Part shown: positions 1-7,736 of the stretch, piece after piece
How the letters are laid out: every line of letters starts with the position of its first letter
Position numbering within the stretch: the stretch's first letter is position 1
DNA from: Rhodospirillales bacterium BBD 1991-14
Lineage (GTDB): Bacteria > Pseudomonadota > Alphaproteobacteria > Kiloniellales > Kiloniellaceae
DNA: 64,000 nt
Direction of reading: 5' to 3'
NCBI GenBank assembly: GCA_001657395.1
Contig: LYSY01000003.1
Span: forward strand, 630,996-694,995
The notes under the pieces: generated by a model
Database searches by the model: none
What the model saw: the letters and a program-made list of their open reading frames with translations, nothing else
Told to the model about the DNA's origin: nothing
Position numbers and translations under genes: made by a program

Positions 1-1
1 C

Positions 2-544
2 GGGCAACCCGACCTCGACGTCCGGCTTTCGACCTCCAACGCGCTCACCAACTTCGCGGAGGACGACATCGACGTGGCGGTGCGCTTCGGCAGCGGGCGC
101 TGGCCGGGCGTCTCCGCCACGCTGCTGATGACGACGGAGCTCTTCCCGGTCTGCAGCCCGGCATTGCTGCGCGGGCGCCAGCCGCTGCGTAGGCCCGAAG
201 ACCTGCAGCACCACACCATGCTGCGGCTGGTCTTTCCGGATTGGATCAAGTGGCTGGAGGCCGCCGGGCTGGAGCAGCTCGCGCAGCGCCGCGGACCGCA
301 GTTCAGCGACGCCGGACTGATGATGCAGGCCGCCGTCGAAGGGCATGGCATCGCCCTGGGCCAGCGCGTCCTGGTGGCAGACGACCTGGCGGCGGGGCGC
401 CTGGTGGAGCCCTTCGACCTTCGGGTCCCCAGCGAGTCGGCCTACTACATCGTGACGCCGCCGGGCGCGCTCGCCCGGCCGAAAGTCCAGGCCTTCTGCA
501 CCTGGCTGCAGGAGGAAGCGAAGGCCGCCGACTTGACGAGCTAG
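2..544 (+). CDS. LysR-type transcriptional regulator (GcvA-like), C-terminal part only
   Basis: The frame is open from the window edge, so the start and the N-terminal HTH lie outside. The visible 180 residues match the effector-binding domain of GcvA-type LysR regulators: an LSTSN segment, then DDIDVAVRFGSGRWPG, the typical 'vRxGxGxWPG' stretch, followed by the C-terminal lobe with AAVEGHGIALGQR and a closing LxxGRLVxPFD-like segment. Such proteins bind a small ligand and activate or repress a divergent or nearby gene. The stop codon (542-544) lies inside a 16-bp perfect palindrome belonging to the next gene. The target is not visible here. Confidence 0.85.
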   Translation, partial: GQPDLDVRLSTSNALTNFAEDDIDVAVRFGSGRWPGVSATLLMTTELFPVCSPALLRGRQPLRRPEDLQHHTMLRLVFPDWIKWLEAAGLEQLAQRRGPQFSDAGLMMQAAVEGHGIALGQRVLVADDLAAGRLVEPFDLRVPSESAYYIVTPPGALARPKVQAFCTWLQEEAKAADLTS

Positions 545-557
545 AACGATCGTTCTA
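542..557. promoter_or_regulatory. 16-bp perfect palindrome, probable TetR operator
   Basis: TAGAACGATCGTTCTA is identical to its own reverse complement. It starts in the LysR stop codon and ends 11 bases before the GTG of the TetR gene. That is the usual place for an autoregulatory TetR-family operator. Binding by this regulator is inference. Confidence 0.7.
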
Positions 558-567
558 TTCGTGCTTG

Positions 568-1179
568 GTGAGCACAAAGCGCGACACCTTGACGGCCACT
601 GCCGACCGGCTGTTCTACGAGGAGGGCTTCGCCGCGACCGGGATCGACCGCGTCGTGGAGGAGGCCGGCGTCGCCCTGGGCACCCTCTATCGTCACTTCG
701 GCGGCAAGGGCGGGTTGATAGTCGCCGTGCTCGACTACCGGGAAGCCGCCTTTTTCGAACGGCTTGAAGAGTTTGCCGCGCAGACGGAGGGCGAAGGCAG
801 GGTCCTGAGCCTGTTCGACGGCCTGCTGAGCTGGGCCGAGGAGAAGGGCGGCACCGATAACGGCTGCCTCTTTCTGCGCGCCGCTGCCGCACATCCGGAC
901 GAGCCCGCGATCGGCGCGCGCGTGCGCAAGCACAAGAAAGACTACCTTGCGCTCTGCCGCAGACGTCTGCGCGAAGGCGGCTGGAGCGCGGCCGACGCAA
1001 GGCGGCTGGCGCCGCGGGTCTTCCTCCTGCTCGAAGGCGCGGTCGCGGCCTGCAGCCTGCTGGGAAACAGGCCCGCCATCATGCAGGCGCGCGATGCGGT
1101 GGAGGATCTGTTGACCGAGAGCGCCGCCACTGCCGCCGCCCCTGCCCGGCGCCGCCCCCCTGCCCGGCGCCGGAGATGA
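568..1179 (+). CDS. TetR/AcrR family transcriptional regulator
   Basis: A 203-residue regulator. Residues 7-47 form a TetR_N helix-turn-helix: FYEEGFAATGIDRVVEEAGV, then the recognition segment LGTLYRHFGGK. The C-terminal ligand domain is helical, with a basic Arg/Pro-rich tail. I chose the GTG at 568 because it gives the normal spacing to the HTH and follows the palindrome; TTG at 565 is the alternative, and the frame upstream is antisense-like noise. The stop overlaps the ATG of the EamA transporter, so this is a two-gene operon. The regulator most likely controls itself and the exporter, as is common for TetR/efflux pairs. Confidence 0.85.
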   Translation: MSTKRDTLTATADRLFYEEGFAATGIDRVVEEAGVALGTLYRHFGGKGGLIVAVLDYREAAFFERLEEFAAQTEGEGRVLSLFDGLLSWAEEKGGTDNGCLFLRAAAAHPDEPAIGARVRKHKKDYLALCRRRLREGGWSAADARRLAPRVFLLLEGAVAACSLLGNRPAIMQARDAVEDLLTESAATAAAPARRRPPARRRR

Positions 1180-2066
1180 GACGCGCCGTTGTGGTGACGC
1201 TGCTGCTGGAGGCGGCCATGGTCGTCGCCTGGAGTTCCGGTTTCATCGGCGGCAAGCTCTCCGCCGACACGCCCGGAGTCTTTCTGGTCCTGTTCTGGCG
1301 CTTCCTGATCGCCAGCCTGCTGTTGGCCCCCTTCCTGCAACAGGCCATCCGCAGCGGCGTCACGGCTTTGCAGTTGCGCCGGCAGGCTGTCATCGGCTTC
1401 TTCGGCATGTTCGTCTATCTGGCGGCCGGACTGAAGGCGATCGAACTCGGCGTGCCCGCCGGGCTCGCGGCGCTGATCGGCGCCCTGCAGCCGCTGACGA
1501 CCGCTGCCCTGGCCGGCCCTGTCCTGGGCGAAAGCGTAAGGGGGCGCCAGTGGTTCGGCCTGCTGCTCGGCTTTGCCGGCGTTGCCCTGGCTGTCGGCGG
1601 CGATAGCGGCGACGCCCCGGCCTGGACCTACGGCCTCTGCCTGCTGGGCATGGCAAGCCTGGTCGGCGCGACGCTCTATGCCAAGGCGCGGCATGACACC
1701 ACGCCCATGCTGCCCGCACTCGCCGTGCACTGTATCGTCGCCACACCCGGCTTTCTGATCCTGACCCTCCTCGAGGGCAACTTCTGGCCGCCGATTGAGC
1801 CGGCCTTCAGCCTGGCGGTCGCCTGGTTCATCCTGTTCTCGACGCTCGGCGGCTACGGCCTTTACTGGGTCTGCCTGAGGCGCACGACGGCGACGCGGGT
1901 GGCGAGCCTGATCTACCTGACGCCGCCGGTCACCATGGTCTGGGCCTGGGCCATGTTCGGCGAAGCCCTCACCATCGCCGGCGTCGCCGGCTTCGCACTC
2001 TGCCTGCTGGGTGTCGCCCTCGCCGCGCAGCGCCGGATCGCGGCTGCGGACTGCCGGCAGGGGTAA
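1176..2066 (+). CDS. EamA/DMT-superfamily inner-membrane transporter
   Basis: A 296-residue protein made almost entirely of hydrophobic helices, about ten, in the two tandem five-helix EamA repeats of the drug/metabolite transporter superfamily. Typical pieces are WSSGFIGGKL near the N-terminus, LIGALQPLTTAALA in the first repeat and SLIYLTPPVTMVWAWAMFGE at the equivalent place in the second. Members export amino acids, metabolites or drugs; the substrate cannot be read from sequence. The ATG overlaps the TetR stop (ATGA), so the two are co-translated and the transporter is probably induced by the regulator's ligand. Confidence 0.88.
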   Translation: MRRAVVVTLLLEAAMVVAWSSGFIGGKLSADTPGVFLVLFWRFLIASLLLAPFLQQAIRSGVTALQLRRQAVIGFFGMFVYLAAGLKAIELGVPAGLAALIGALQPLTTAALAGPVLGESVRGRQWFGLLLGFAGVALAVGGDSGDAPAWTYGLCLLGMASLVGATLYAKARHDTTPMLPALAVHCIVATPGFLILTLLEGNFWPPIEPAFSLAVAWFILFSTLGGYGLYWVCLRRTTATRVASLIYLTPPVTMVWAWAMFGEALTIAGVAGFALCLLGVALAAQRRIAAADCRQG

Positions 2067-2124
2067 AGGAGGTCCGATGAGAGCGGGGCAGCCGGCCTCG
2101 CAAAGCCGCCCCGCCCAGGTGGTT

Positions 2125-2562
2125 TCAGTATTGGCCCAGCTTGGGATCGATCTGCCAGATCTCGCTGACCAGAGCGTCCCCCCGGTAGGTCAGGACATAG
2201 CGCACGGGGATGGTCTTCTTGCCCAGGAATTTCACGTCGGCGGTGACGGTCGCGCCCTTTGGGTTGGCGTTCTCGGCAATGTTCATAACTTCGACGTCGA
2301 GTGGCCCCTGGGCCCCGGTGAACTTGCGCCAGACCTCGGCGATGGCGGCCTTGCCGGTATAGGCCCCGTCCAGCGGGCCGCCGACCCACTGAAAGGTGCT
2401 GGCCTCAGTGTAGGCGGCGGTCACCGCCGCCACGCGGCCCTGGGCGATGGCATCGAAGTGGGCGGCGGCACGCTCGGTCGCGGTTTCGGCGGCGGCCGGG
2501 CCGGAGACACAGCCGGCCAGAAGGACGAGGCCGGCGACAGAGGAAAGGCGGGATTTCAGCAT
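2125..2562 (-). CDS. NTF2/SnoaL-like lipoprotein of unknown function
   Basis: A 145-residue protein with a lipoprotein signal: a short basic N-terminus, a hydrophobic stretch and the lipobox LLAGC (Cys18). The rest is a SnoaL/nuclear-transport-factor-2-like cone fold, suggested by AHFDAIAQGRVAAVTAAYT and the GGPLDGAYTGKAAIAEVWRKF segment typical of such proteins. Many are non-enzymatic ligand binders. The ATG at 2562 has an upstream GGAG; an ATG 24 bases further upstream would also work. It ends a minus-strand group of four small genes and has no closer functional partner. Confidence 0.7.
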   Translation of the reverse strand: MLKSRLSSVAGLVLLAGCVSGPAAAETATERAAAHFDAIAQGRVAAVTAAYTEASTFQWVGGPLDGAYTGKAAIAEVWRKFTGAQGPLDVEVMNIAENANPKGATVTADVKFLGKKTIPVRYVLTYRGDALVSEIWQIDPKLGQY

Positions 2563-2618
2563 CAGGGATCGCTCCGGTTTGGACATGCGGCATCCCACCT
2601 ACGATCCGCCGGCAGGGA

Positions 2619-3353
2619 TTATTCCGCTGCTGCCCGGGATATCCGCTGCCGCTCCCAGAGCCGCCAGGCGACCCAGAGGTTGACCAGAACGAAAAGCGGC
2701 ACGCCGATCATCGGCGCGATGGACATCGGGTAGGTCATCACCGCCCGCGCGTCCGGCAGCGCGGTGAAGACTTGCAGCGGCCCCGGCAGGCCAAGCTGAA
2801 TCAGGACCGGTGCCGAGGGCACGATGATCAGGGCGCCGGCCAGGTTCCACCAGAGAAAGCCCCGCGCACCCATACGCTCCTGCTTCAGGAGATGCGCGAC
2901 CCAGAGGGCGGAGAGCCCGAAGGCCAGGTCCGGCAGCCCCACCAGGAGCTCGAAGTAGAGCGGGAATTCGCCCGACGCCGTCTTGGCCGCGGTGCCGAGC
3001 GCGGTGATCCTGAGGGCATGAAACCAGGCAAACCAGTGCAGCGGCGTTACGTCGACGATGCGGCGCATGCCGGCACGCACCTGGGCAAAGAAGACCAGTG
3101 GCAGGACGCAGACGGCAACGGTGACGAGCTGCAGCCAGAAGGCCGGGTAGAGCCGCAGCATGGCCTCGCTGACGTAGAGGCCACGCGCACCGAGGACGCT
3201 GGTGAGGATGGCATAGGCAGTCACCCAGACCAGGAACAAATAGACCGGCGCCATGACGACCGGCACGCCTGCACCGCGCTCGCAGCGTCGCGCCAGAAAA
3301 AACAGGAAGCCCAGCTCGACGGCCAGGAGGACGGGGGTCATGGAGAGTTGCAT
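2619..3353 (-). CDS. Multi-pass membrane protein of unknown function
   Basis: A 244-residue protein with about seven hydrophobic segments, beginning MTPVLLAVELGFLFFLARR and ending with a basic tail (WRLWERQRISR). I recognise no catalytic motif. Conserved-looking polar spots inside membrane regions include HWFAWFHALRITALG and FELLVGLPDLAFG, which could line a pocket. It sits between a non-canonical SDR and an NTF2-like lipoprotein on the same strand with short gaps (about 40-60 bases), so co-transcription is likely. Function unknown. Confidence 0.7.
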   Translation of the reverse strand: MQLSMTPVLLAVELGFLFFLARRCERGAGVPVVMAPVYLFLVWVTAYAILTSVLGARGLYVSEAMLRLYPAFWLQLVTVAVCVLPLVFFAQVRAGMRRIVDVTPLHWFAWFHALRITALGTAAKTASGEFPLYFELLVGLPDLAFGLSALWVAHLLKQERMGARGFLWWNLAGALIIVPSAPVLIQLGLPGPLQVFTALPDARAVMTYPMSIAPMIGVPLFVLVNLWVAWRLWERQRISRAAAE

Positions 3354-3396
3354 GGCTTCGGCTCTCGGTCTGTGTCTCGGTCTTTCAGGCGCGGCG

Positions 3397-4134
3397 TCAC
3401 CACTTCTCGGCGAAGGGGCGGATCACGAGATCGAAGGTCCAGGTGGAGCGGTCCTGATGCGCCAGGTGGTAGACCTCCTCGGCGATGGCATCGGGCTTGG
3501 CGTAGTAGTCCTCGCGCGGCCAGGGCCAGCCCGCCGGCGGCTTCAGCCAGGCCGGGCGCTCGTCTTCGCTGCCGAGCCAGGTGACGTCGATGGCGGCGTC
3601 GATGGTGACGTAGCCGACGTGAACGCCCTTGGGCCCGAGATCGCGCGCCAGGGATTCGGCAAGGATGCGCTGCGCCGCCTTGGTGGGCGCGAAGAGCGCA
3701 TAGTTCGCCACCCCGCGGTGGGAGGCCGTGTTGCCCGTTACCATGATGGCCCCCTGGCCCGCCTCGATCATGTCCGGCACCAATGCGCGCGCGAGGTAGA
3801 GCAGCGCGGTGGTGTTGACCCGGAAGTTTCGCTCCAGATCCCGCGGATCGGCATCGAGGAAGGTGTCGAAGGTATGGGCGACCGCGTTGTGCACCAGCAC
3901 CGCCGGCTTACCCATCTGCGCCTTGATCTTGGCCAGAGTATCGGTGAGCGCATCGAGATCGCCGACATCGCAGATATAGGCCTTGGCATCCCCGACCTCT
4001 TCCTCGAGCGCGGCCAGCCGCTCCGCATTGCGCGCGATCATCGCAATGCGATAACCGCCTGCGGCAAAGCGGCGGACCAGGGCGGCGCCGGTGGTGTCGC
4101 CGACGCCGGTAATGAGAACGAGCGGCTTGGACAT
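3397..4134 (-). CDS. SDR-family protein with Phe in place of the catalytic Tyr
   Basis: A 245-residue Rossmann protein. The nucleotide-binding turn is TGVGDTTG (residues 9-16), a variant of TGxxxGxG. The NNAG-like position reads HNAV, and Asn107 and Ser138 of the active site are present. The YxxxK motif is FAPTK, with Phe148 and Lys152. A group of SDRs with FxxxK at this place is known, so it may be a diverged oxidoreductase rather than a dead enzyme. The internal ATG at 4134 was chosen because the 41 preceding residues are Arg/Pro-rich non-domain sequence. Substrate unknown. Confidence 0.8.
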   Translation of the reverse strand: MSKPLVLITGVGDTTGAALVRRFAAGGYRIAMIARNAERLAALEEEVGDAKAYICDVGDLDALTDTLAKIKAQMGKPAVLVHNAVAHTFDTFLDADPRDLERNFRVNTTALLYLARALVPDMIEAGQGAIMVTGNTASHRGVANYALFAPTKAAQRILAESLARDLGPKGVHVGYVTIDAAIDVTWLGSEDERPAWLKPPAGWPWPREDYYAKPDAIAEEVYHLAHQDRSTWTFDLVIRPFAEKW

Positions 4135-4171
4135 GGCGTTTCTTCTCCTCTCTACCCGCGCCGCGTGATGT

Positions 4172-4588
4172 CTACGCGGCTGCCTGTTTGGGGCCGTAGG
4201 GCGCGCCGTACTTGGCATCGCGGCGGCCGGCCTTGAGCACCTTGTGCTGGGCTTCATCGACCTCGTAGGTGCGCACCCACTCGCGGTCGCCTTGCTGCAT
4301 CAGTTTGGAGGAATGCGGCGAGCGGCCTCGCTGCTTGTATTCCACCAGCGCCATGCGGCAGGCCTGGCCGCCGAAGCCATAGGCGTATTCGGTGGCGCCA
4401 TCCTGCACGAAGCGGGCGCGGTAGAGCTTCCAGTACTGGCCGTCGTGTTCGTAGATGTCGAAGGTCAGTTCGTGGGTGTCGTACTGCCAGTGCCAGACAC
4501 CGCTCTCTTCGATCTTCACCCAGTCGTCCAGGCGGCTGCCGTCCTGAAAGCTCTCGCCGCGGACCCGCCATGCCAGGGTATCGGTCAT
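4172..4588 (-). CDS. Conserved hypothetical soluble protein
   Basis: A 138-residue protein without signal peptide or membrane segment, rich in aromatic residues (WHWQYD, DGQYWKLYRARF, EYAYGFGG), suggesting a beta-rich fold. I recognise no family. It is first in the minus-strand group 4588-2125, about 37 bases upstream of the FxxxK SDR gene and probably co-transcribed with it. A coding call is supported by an ATG with AGGA-type RBS (AAAGGAC upstream) and by codon use like its neighbours. Confidence 0.65.
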   Translation of the reverse strand: MTDTLAWRVRGESFQDGSRLDDWVKIEESGVWHWQYDTHELTFDIYEHDGQYWKLYRARFVQDGATEYAYGFGGQACRMALVEYKQRGRSPHSSKLMQQGDREWVRTYEVDEAQHKVLKAGRRDAKYGAPYGPKQAAA

Positions 4589-4621
4589 GTCCTTTCTCCT
4601 CTTGCTCGCAATGGGGTTCGG

Positions 4622-5176
4622 TCAGCTTGCCTTCTTCAAGGCTGAGCGGATCAGCGGCTCGTAGCCCTGGGTCGCCAGCGCGCGGCCGACCTGCTTGAAG
4701 TAACTCTCGTTGCCTTTGATCCCGAAGGCATCGACCAGGCGGTTCACGTAGTTGAAGAGGGACGCCACGTTAATGGTGTCTTCCACCGCCTGTTCCGACC
4801 AGCCGGCCGCCAGCAGGGCATCGACATCGGCCTGCCCGACTGCTTCCGGGCTCCGGGTCAGCCTGCCGGCGAAGCGCAGCAGGGGGCGCAGCCTTTCGTC
4901 GACCCCCTCGGCGTCCGGTCCCGCCTCGACGGCCTCGATCGTCTCAAGATCGATGTCCAGGGCCGCCAGGGTCCACTTGTGAGCGCCGAGACAGAAGTCG
5001 CAGCCGTTCAGCCTGGAGACATAGGCGGCGATCATCTCGCGCTCCGCCTTGGTCAGGTCAGACTCGCCGGCCATGACAGATTCGATGAACTGCAGCAGCG
5101 GCGCGTAACGCCCGGGGTCGCGCAGAAAAACATCGGCGACGCCCTGGAAGTCTTTCGCATAGCTCAGGGTCGGCAC
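4622..5176 (-). CDS. Carboxymuconolactone decarboxylase/AhpD-like peroxidase-related protein
   Basis: A 184-residue all-helical protein of the AhpD-like superfamily. The signature is C59-DF-C62-LGAH66, the CxxC...H active site of alkylhydroperoxidase-like members. It is followed by the typical RPLLRFAGRLTRSP and VEDTINVASLFNYVNRLVDAFG segments, as in 'peroxidase-related enzyme' proteins. I chose the GTG at 5176 because AAAGGAGACC lies just upstream and the family begins there; the longer frame is junk upstream. It lies directly after a TetR gene on the same strand, with an operator-like palindrome between the two, so the TetR protein likely represses it. Confidence 0.82.
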   Translation of the reverse strand: MPTLSYAKDFQGVADVFLRDPGRYAPLLQFIESVMAGESDLTKAEREMIAAYVSRLNGCDFCLGAHKWTLAALDIDLETIEAVEAGPDAEGVDERLRPLLRFAGRLTRSPEAVGQADVDALLAAGWSEQAVEDTINVASLFNYVNRLVDAFGIKGNESYFKQVGRALATQGYEPLIRSALKKAS

Positions 5177-5199
5177 GGCAGGTCTCCTTTCGTTGTGAA

Positions 5200-5221
5200 T
5201 TTCATATCGTTCGCTATGGAA
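5200..5221. promoter_or_regulatory. Imperfect palindrome, second TetR operator upstream of the AhpD-like gene
   Basis: TTTCATATC-GTTC-GCTATGGAA. The left arm equals that of the palindrome at 5829-5850, and the right arm matches 7 of 9 bases. It sits 23 bases upstream of the GTG of the CxxC protein gene and just past the TetR stop. Confidence 0.6.
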
Positions 5222-5235
5222 TAGGCCAAAAAATT

Positions 5236-5817
5236 TTACTCCAGGACCGCAAGCGCGGTGCGGACGTAGCGCCGGACATGGGCTTCGCTGAAGCCCGACC
5301 GGGTCAGGAAGCCGGCGCTGTAGACCGTGGTGGCCAGAAATTCGGCCAGGGCGGTCAGATCCTTGTCCGCCGCGAGTTCTCCACCAGCCTGCCCTTCGGC
5401 CAGCCTGGCGCGAAAGGCGTCCTGCAGCAGCCTGGTATGGGCCTTCACCTTTGCCGCCGACTCTTCGTCTCCCGGCGCCATCTCCACCGCCGTGTTGCAC
5501 ATCAGACAGCCGACCCGCCCGTCCTCCGTGCGGGTGCTCTCGCTGAGACGCGCAAAAGTCCGTGCAATCGCCTGAAGCATTGGGCCGGGCTTTTTCAGTT
5601 CGCGCAGCGCTTCGGCGGTGATGGTCTTCCGATAATGATCGAGGGCAGCCAGGAACAATCCGTGCTTGCTGTCGAACTCCCCGTAGAGGCCGTAGTAGTT
5701 CACCCCCGTACGGTCGACAAGATCGCGGATCGAGGTGTCGTGATAGCCCTTGGCCCAGAACTGGTGCATGGCCTTCTCCAGGGCTTCCTCCGGCTCGAAT
5801 TCCTTGGGTCGCGCCAC
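5236..5817 (-). CDS. TetR/AcrR family regulator with CxxC in the ligand domain
   Basis: A 193-residue regulator. The N-terminus MARPKEFEPEEALEKAMHQF and FWAKGYHDTSIRDLVDRTGVN, then YYGLYGEFDSK, form the HTH of the subfamily that often controls oxidoreductases. The C-terminal domain has GCLMCN with Cys104 and Cys107. This could be a thiol switch or electrophile sensor, but that is inference; the subfamily commonly has GCLxxN here. Perfect 9-bp inverted arms just upstream of its ATG (5829-5850) and a related copy before the downstream CxxC gene indicate autoregulation and control of that gene. Confidence 0.87.
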   Translation of the reverse strand: MARPKEFEPEEALEKAMHQFWAKGYHDTSIRDLVDRTGVNYYGLYGEFDSKHGLFLAALDHYRKTITAEALRELKKPGPMLQAIARTFARLSESTRTEDGRVGCLMCNTAVEMAPGDEESAAKVKAHTRLLQDAFRARLAEGQAGGELAADKDLTALAEFLATTVYSAGFLTRSGFSEAHVRRYVRTALAVLE

Positions 5818-5828
5818 TGCGGGCTCCG

Positions 5829-5850
5829 TTTCATATCAATCGATATGAAA
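5829..5850. promoter_or_regulatory. Perfect inverted repeat, TetR operator
   Basis: TTTCATATC-AATC-GATATGAAA has perfect 9-bp arms with a 4-base spacer, located 12 bases upstream of the TetR ATG (5817). A further CGATATAGG half-like copy follows directly. Confidence 0.72.
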
Positions 5851-5887
5851 CGATATAGGAGCGACCCGCGCGGGAGTCAAGTTTGGA

Positions 5888-5939
5888 AGTCAGGGCCGGG
5901 GAGTCAGGGCCGGGGAGTCAGGGCCGGGGAATCAGGGCC
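5888..5939. repeat. 14-bp tandem repeat, 3.7 copies
   Basis: Three identical copies of AGTCAGGGCCGGGG plus a partial fourth (AATCAGGGCC) lie in the gap between the TetR promoter and the alpha/beta hydrolase stop. No gene is disturbed. It is a simple non-coding tandem array. Confidence 0.9.
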
Positions 5940-5959
5940 TGCACGAGGTCCGCGCGGGA

Positions 5960-6841
5960 TCAGGGATGGTCGGAGAGGCGGGCAAGGATATCCCCGGTCC
6001 GGGTCCAGAGCAGGGCGGCGCCCTGCGCGGGATCGACGGTGAGGGTCGCCTGCGGCAGACGCTCGGACAGACCGCGCCCGCCGTCCGGCGCGTGGACCGG
6101 GCTGGTATCCAGGGCGCCGTACCAGAGATCAACGGGCTGCTCGATCGCCTCCAGGGCAAAGGGCCAGGGCTGGAGCGCGATCACCAGATCACGCAAGTAC
6201 CCCGCCGGGCCTTGCGCAAACCCCTCCTCAAGACAGCGCCGGTAGGCGGCTGCAAACCCCGGGCTCTTGTAGACGGCGCGGTCGCTCGCGGCACTCATGG
6301 CCATCACCATCTGCCAGAAGGCCTCGACGTTTGCGATCTGCTCAAACCCCCGGATCAGGCCGCTGGGGTCCCCCGCCGCGGCAGCGACCATGGCGGCCAC
6401 CTCGGGCTCCAGCTTGTCGCGCAGGGCGGGATGCGCCAACTCGTCCTGCCCGGCGACCACGGCGAGCGCCGTCACCAGACCTTCCGCAGCCAGGGCAAAG
6501 GCGAAGGGCGCCCCCTGGGAGAAGCCTACGGCCAGCGGCCGCTGCAGGGACCGGGCGGCGATGACTTCGCGCATGTCGGCGGCCCAGGTGGTCAGCGTCT
6601 TGTTTGCCTGCGGGTCAGAGGTCCCGAGGCCCGGCCGATCGATACTCAGCAGCCGCAGGCCGCAGTCGCGCAGCGCTGCGAATCCGAACCCCAGCGAACC
6701 GCTCATCGCCGCCCCGGTGCAGAAGAGGACCGGCCGCGCCGTCTCTTCGCCCCACTCCGACCACGCCAGCCGGCGCCCGTCCGAAAGCAGGATCGAGTCC
6801 CGGCGCGCCGGTTCTGCAATCAATAGCCCGATCTCGGACAT
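5960..6841 (-). CDS. Alpha/beta hydrolase, catalytic His position unclear
   Basis: A 293-residue alpha/beta-hydrolase fold protein. It has the nucleophile elbow GFSQG (Ser108), the upstream DRPGLGTSD strand-loop typical of the family (residues 68-76), and the acid in YGALDTSPVH (Asp245). The stretch that normally carries the catalytic His (PGxGH) reads PAQGAALLWTR (residues 271-281), so the His appears to be replaced by Ala. The enzyme may use another His or be a non-hydrolytic relative. It is a single minus-strand gene with no clear partner. The substrate cannot be told. Confidence 0.82.
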   Translation of the reverse strand: MSEIGLLIAEPARRDSILLSDGRRLAWSEWGEETARPVLFCTGAAMSGSLGFGFAALRDCGLRLLSIDRPGLGTSDPQANKTLTTWAADMREVIAARSLQRPLAVGFSQGAPFAFALAAEGLVTALAVVAGQDELAHPALRDKLEPEVAAMVAAAAGDPSGLIRGFEQIANVEAFWQMVMAMSAASDRAVYKSPGFAAAYRRCLEEGFAQGPAGYLRDLVIALQPWPFALEAIEQPVDLWYGALDTSPVHAPDGGRGLSERLPQATLTVDPAQGAALLWTRTGDILARLSDHP

Positions 6842-6886
6842 GGCGGCCTGCCCCGATCTGTCTCCTGTGCTGCGGCGCCGACACCC

Positions 6887-6916
6887 TAGAGCAGATTCTG
6901 GCGGATTGGAATCGGC
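6887..6916. repeat. Partial REP-like element (TAGAGCAGAT end)
   Basis: TAGAGCAGAT followed by a loosely matching stretch and GGAATCGGC repeats the left part of the element at 25711-25740. It lies in the gap between the alpha/beta hydrolase and the anti-sigma gene. Only one arm is recognisable. Confidence 0.5.
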
Positions 6917-6962
6917 TGCGCCGGCCCTTCATTGCGCCGGTCCGTCACCGCAGCAATTCCGA

Positions 6963-7736
6963 CTAGGACGAGAGCTGCGCCTGCACCAGCCGGGCCGCCG
7001 GCAGCAGCTCGCCCTCGCTGAAGCCGCCGGCCAGGCCGTAGCCGGCTTCGCCGCTGACCCAGGAGACCACTCCGGTGTCGCGGGCTCGCGTGAAGACCGG
7101 CGCAGAGGTGCCCTGCTGCGTCAGGTCGTTGCGGACATAGAGCACCAGACGCCGCCCCTCGGCGTTCTCGTACATCAGGAGGGCAGCGGGGCTGTGATCG
7201 CCGATCATCAGGCGGCCGCCGACCAGCTCGAACCCCAGATCGCCGAGGCGGGGGATGCGGAAGCTCATGCCCATGCGGTTGGAGAGCCAGGCGGAGAGAT
7301 GCCCGGCTTCGGCTGCGCTCACCTCCACCGGGTGGCGGACCTCCGGCGCGAAGACACTGTAGGCCGCCGCCGAGGTCTCGGCGAGTTGGCCGAGCGCGGC
7401 GGGGGCGCCGAAACTGAGCGTCTGCGCCGACCAGGTGAGCCCGATGCCGAGCACAAGGCCTGCCGCCGCAGCCATCAAAGGCGCGGCCAGGCGGCGCGGG
7501 CGGTTCTGCACCGCGGCGACCTGGGCGGCGGGCAGAGGTTCGTCCAGAACCCCGTCGAAGACGTCTCCAAGGGCACGGTTGATGTGCCGGTAGTCCTCGA
7601 CCTCGGCGACGCGTTCCGGGTGATCTAATAAGTAGGCCTCCACCGCTTCGGCCCGTTCCGGCGACAGTTGGCCGTCGGCATAGGCGTGGAGGTCGTCGGT
7701 GGTCACAGAGCGGTTGATGTCGGTCATGGTGGCCAT
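6963..7736 (-). CDS. Membrane anti-sigma factor for the adjacent ECF sigma factor
   Basis: About 257 residues. The N-terminal cytoplasmic anti-sigma segment (TDDLHAYADGQLSPERAEAVEAYL... around residues 12-55) binds the ECF sigma factor. It lacks the HxxxCxxC zinc motif. One membrane helix follows (APLMAAAAGLVLGIGLTW), then an outer domain of about 150 residues ending in GEAGYGLAGG. The ATG at 7736 overlaps the sigma stop; a GTG one codon upstream and an ATG at 7727 are alternatives. Translational coupling to the sigma gene is typical for such pairs. The signal sensed is unknown. Confidence 0.85.
   Translation of the reverse strand: MATMTDINRSVTTDDLHAYADGQLSPERAEAVEAYLLDHPERVAEVEDYRHINRALGDVFDGVLDEPLPAAQVAAVQNRPRRLAAPLMAAAAGLVLGIGLTWSAQTLSFGAPAALGQLAETSAAAYSVFAPEVRHPVEVSAAEAGHLSAWLSNRMGMSFRIPRLGDLGFELVGGRLMIGDHSPAALLMYENAEGRRLVLYVRNDLTQQGTSAPVFTRARDTGVVSWVSGEAGYGLAGGFSEGELLPAARLVQAQLSS

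Noticed and set aside
5888-5939. CRISPR-like array
   Set aside because: The repeat units are only 14 bp, directly joined without spacers, and no cas gene is near.
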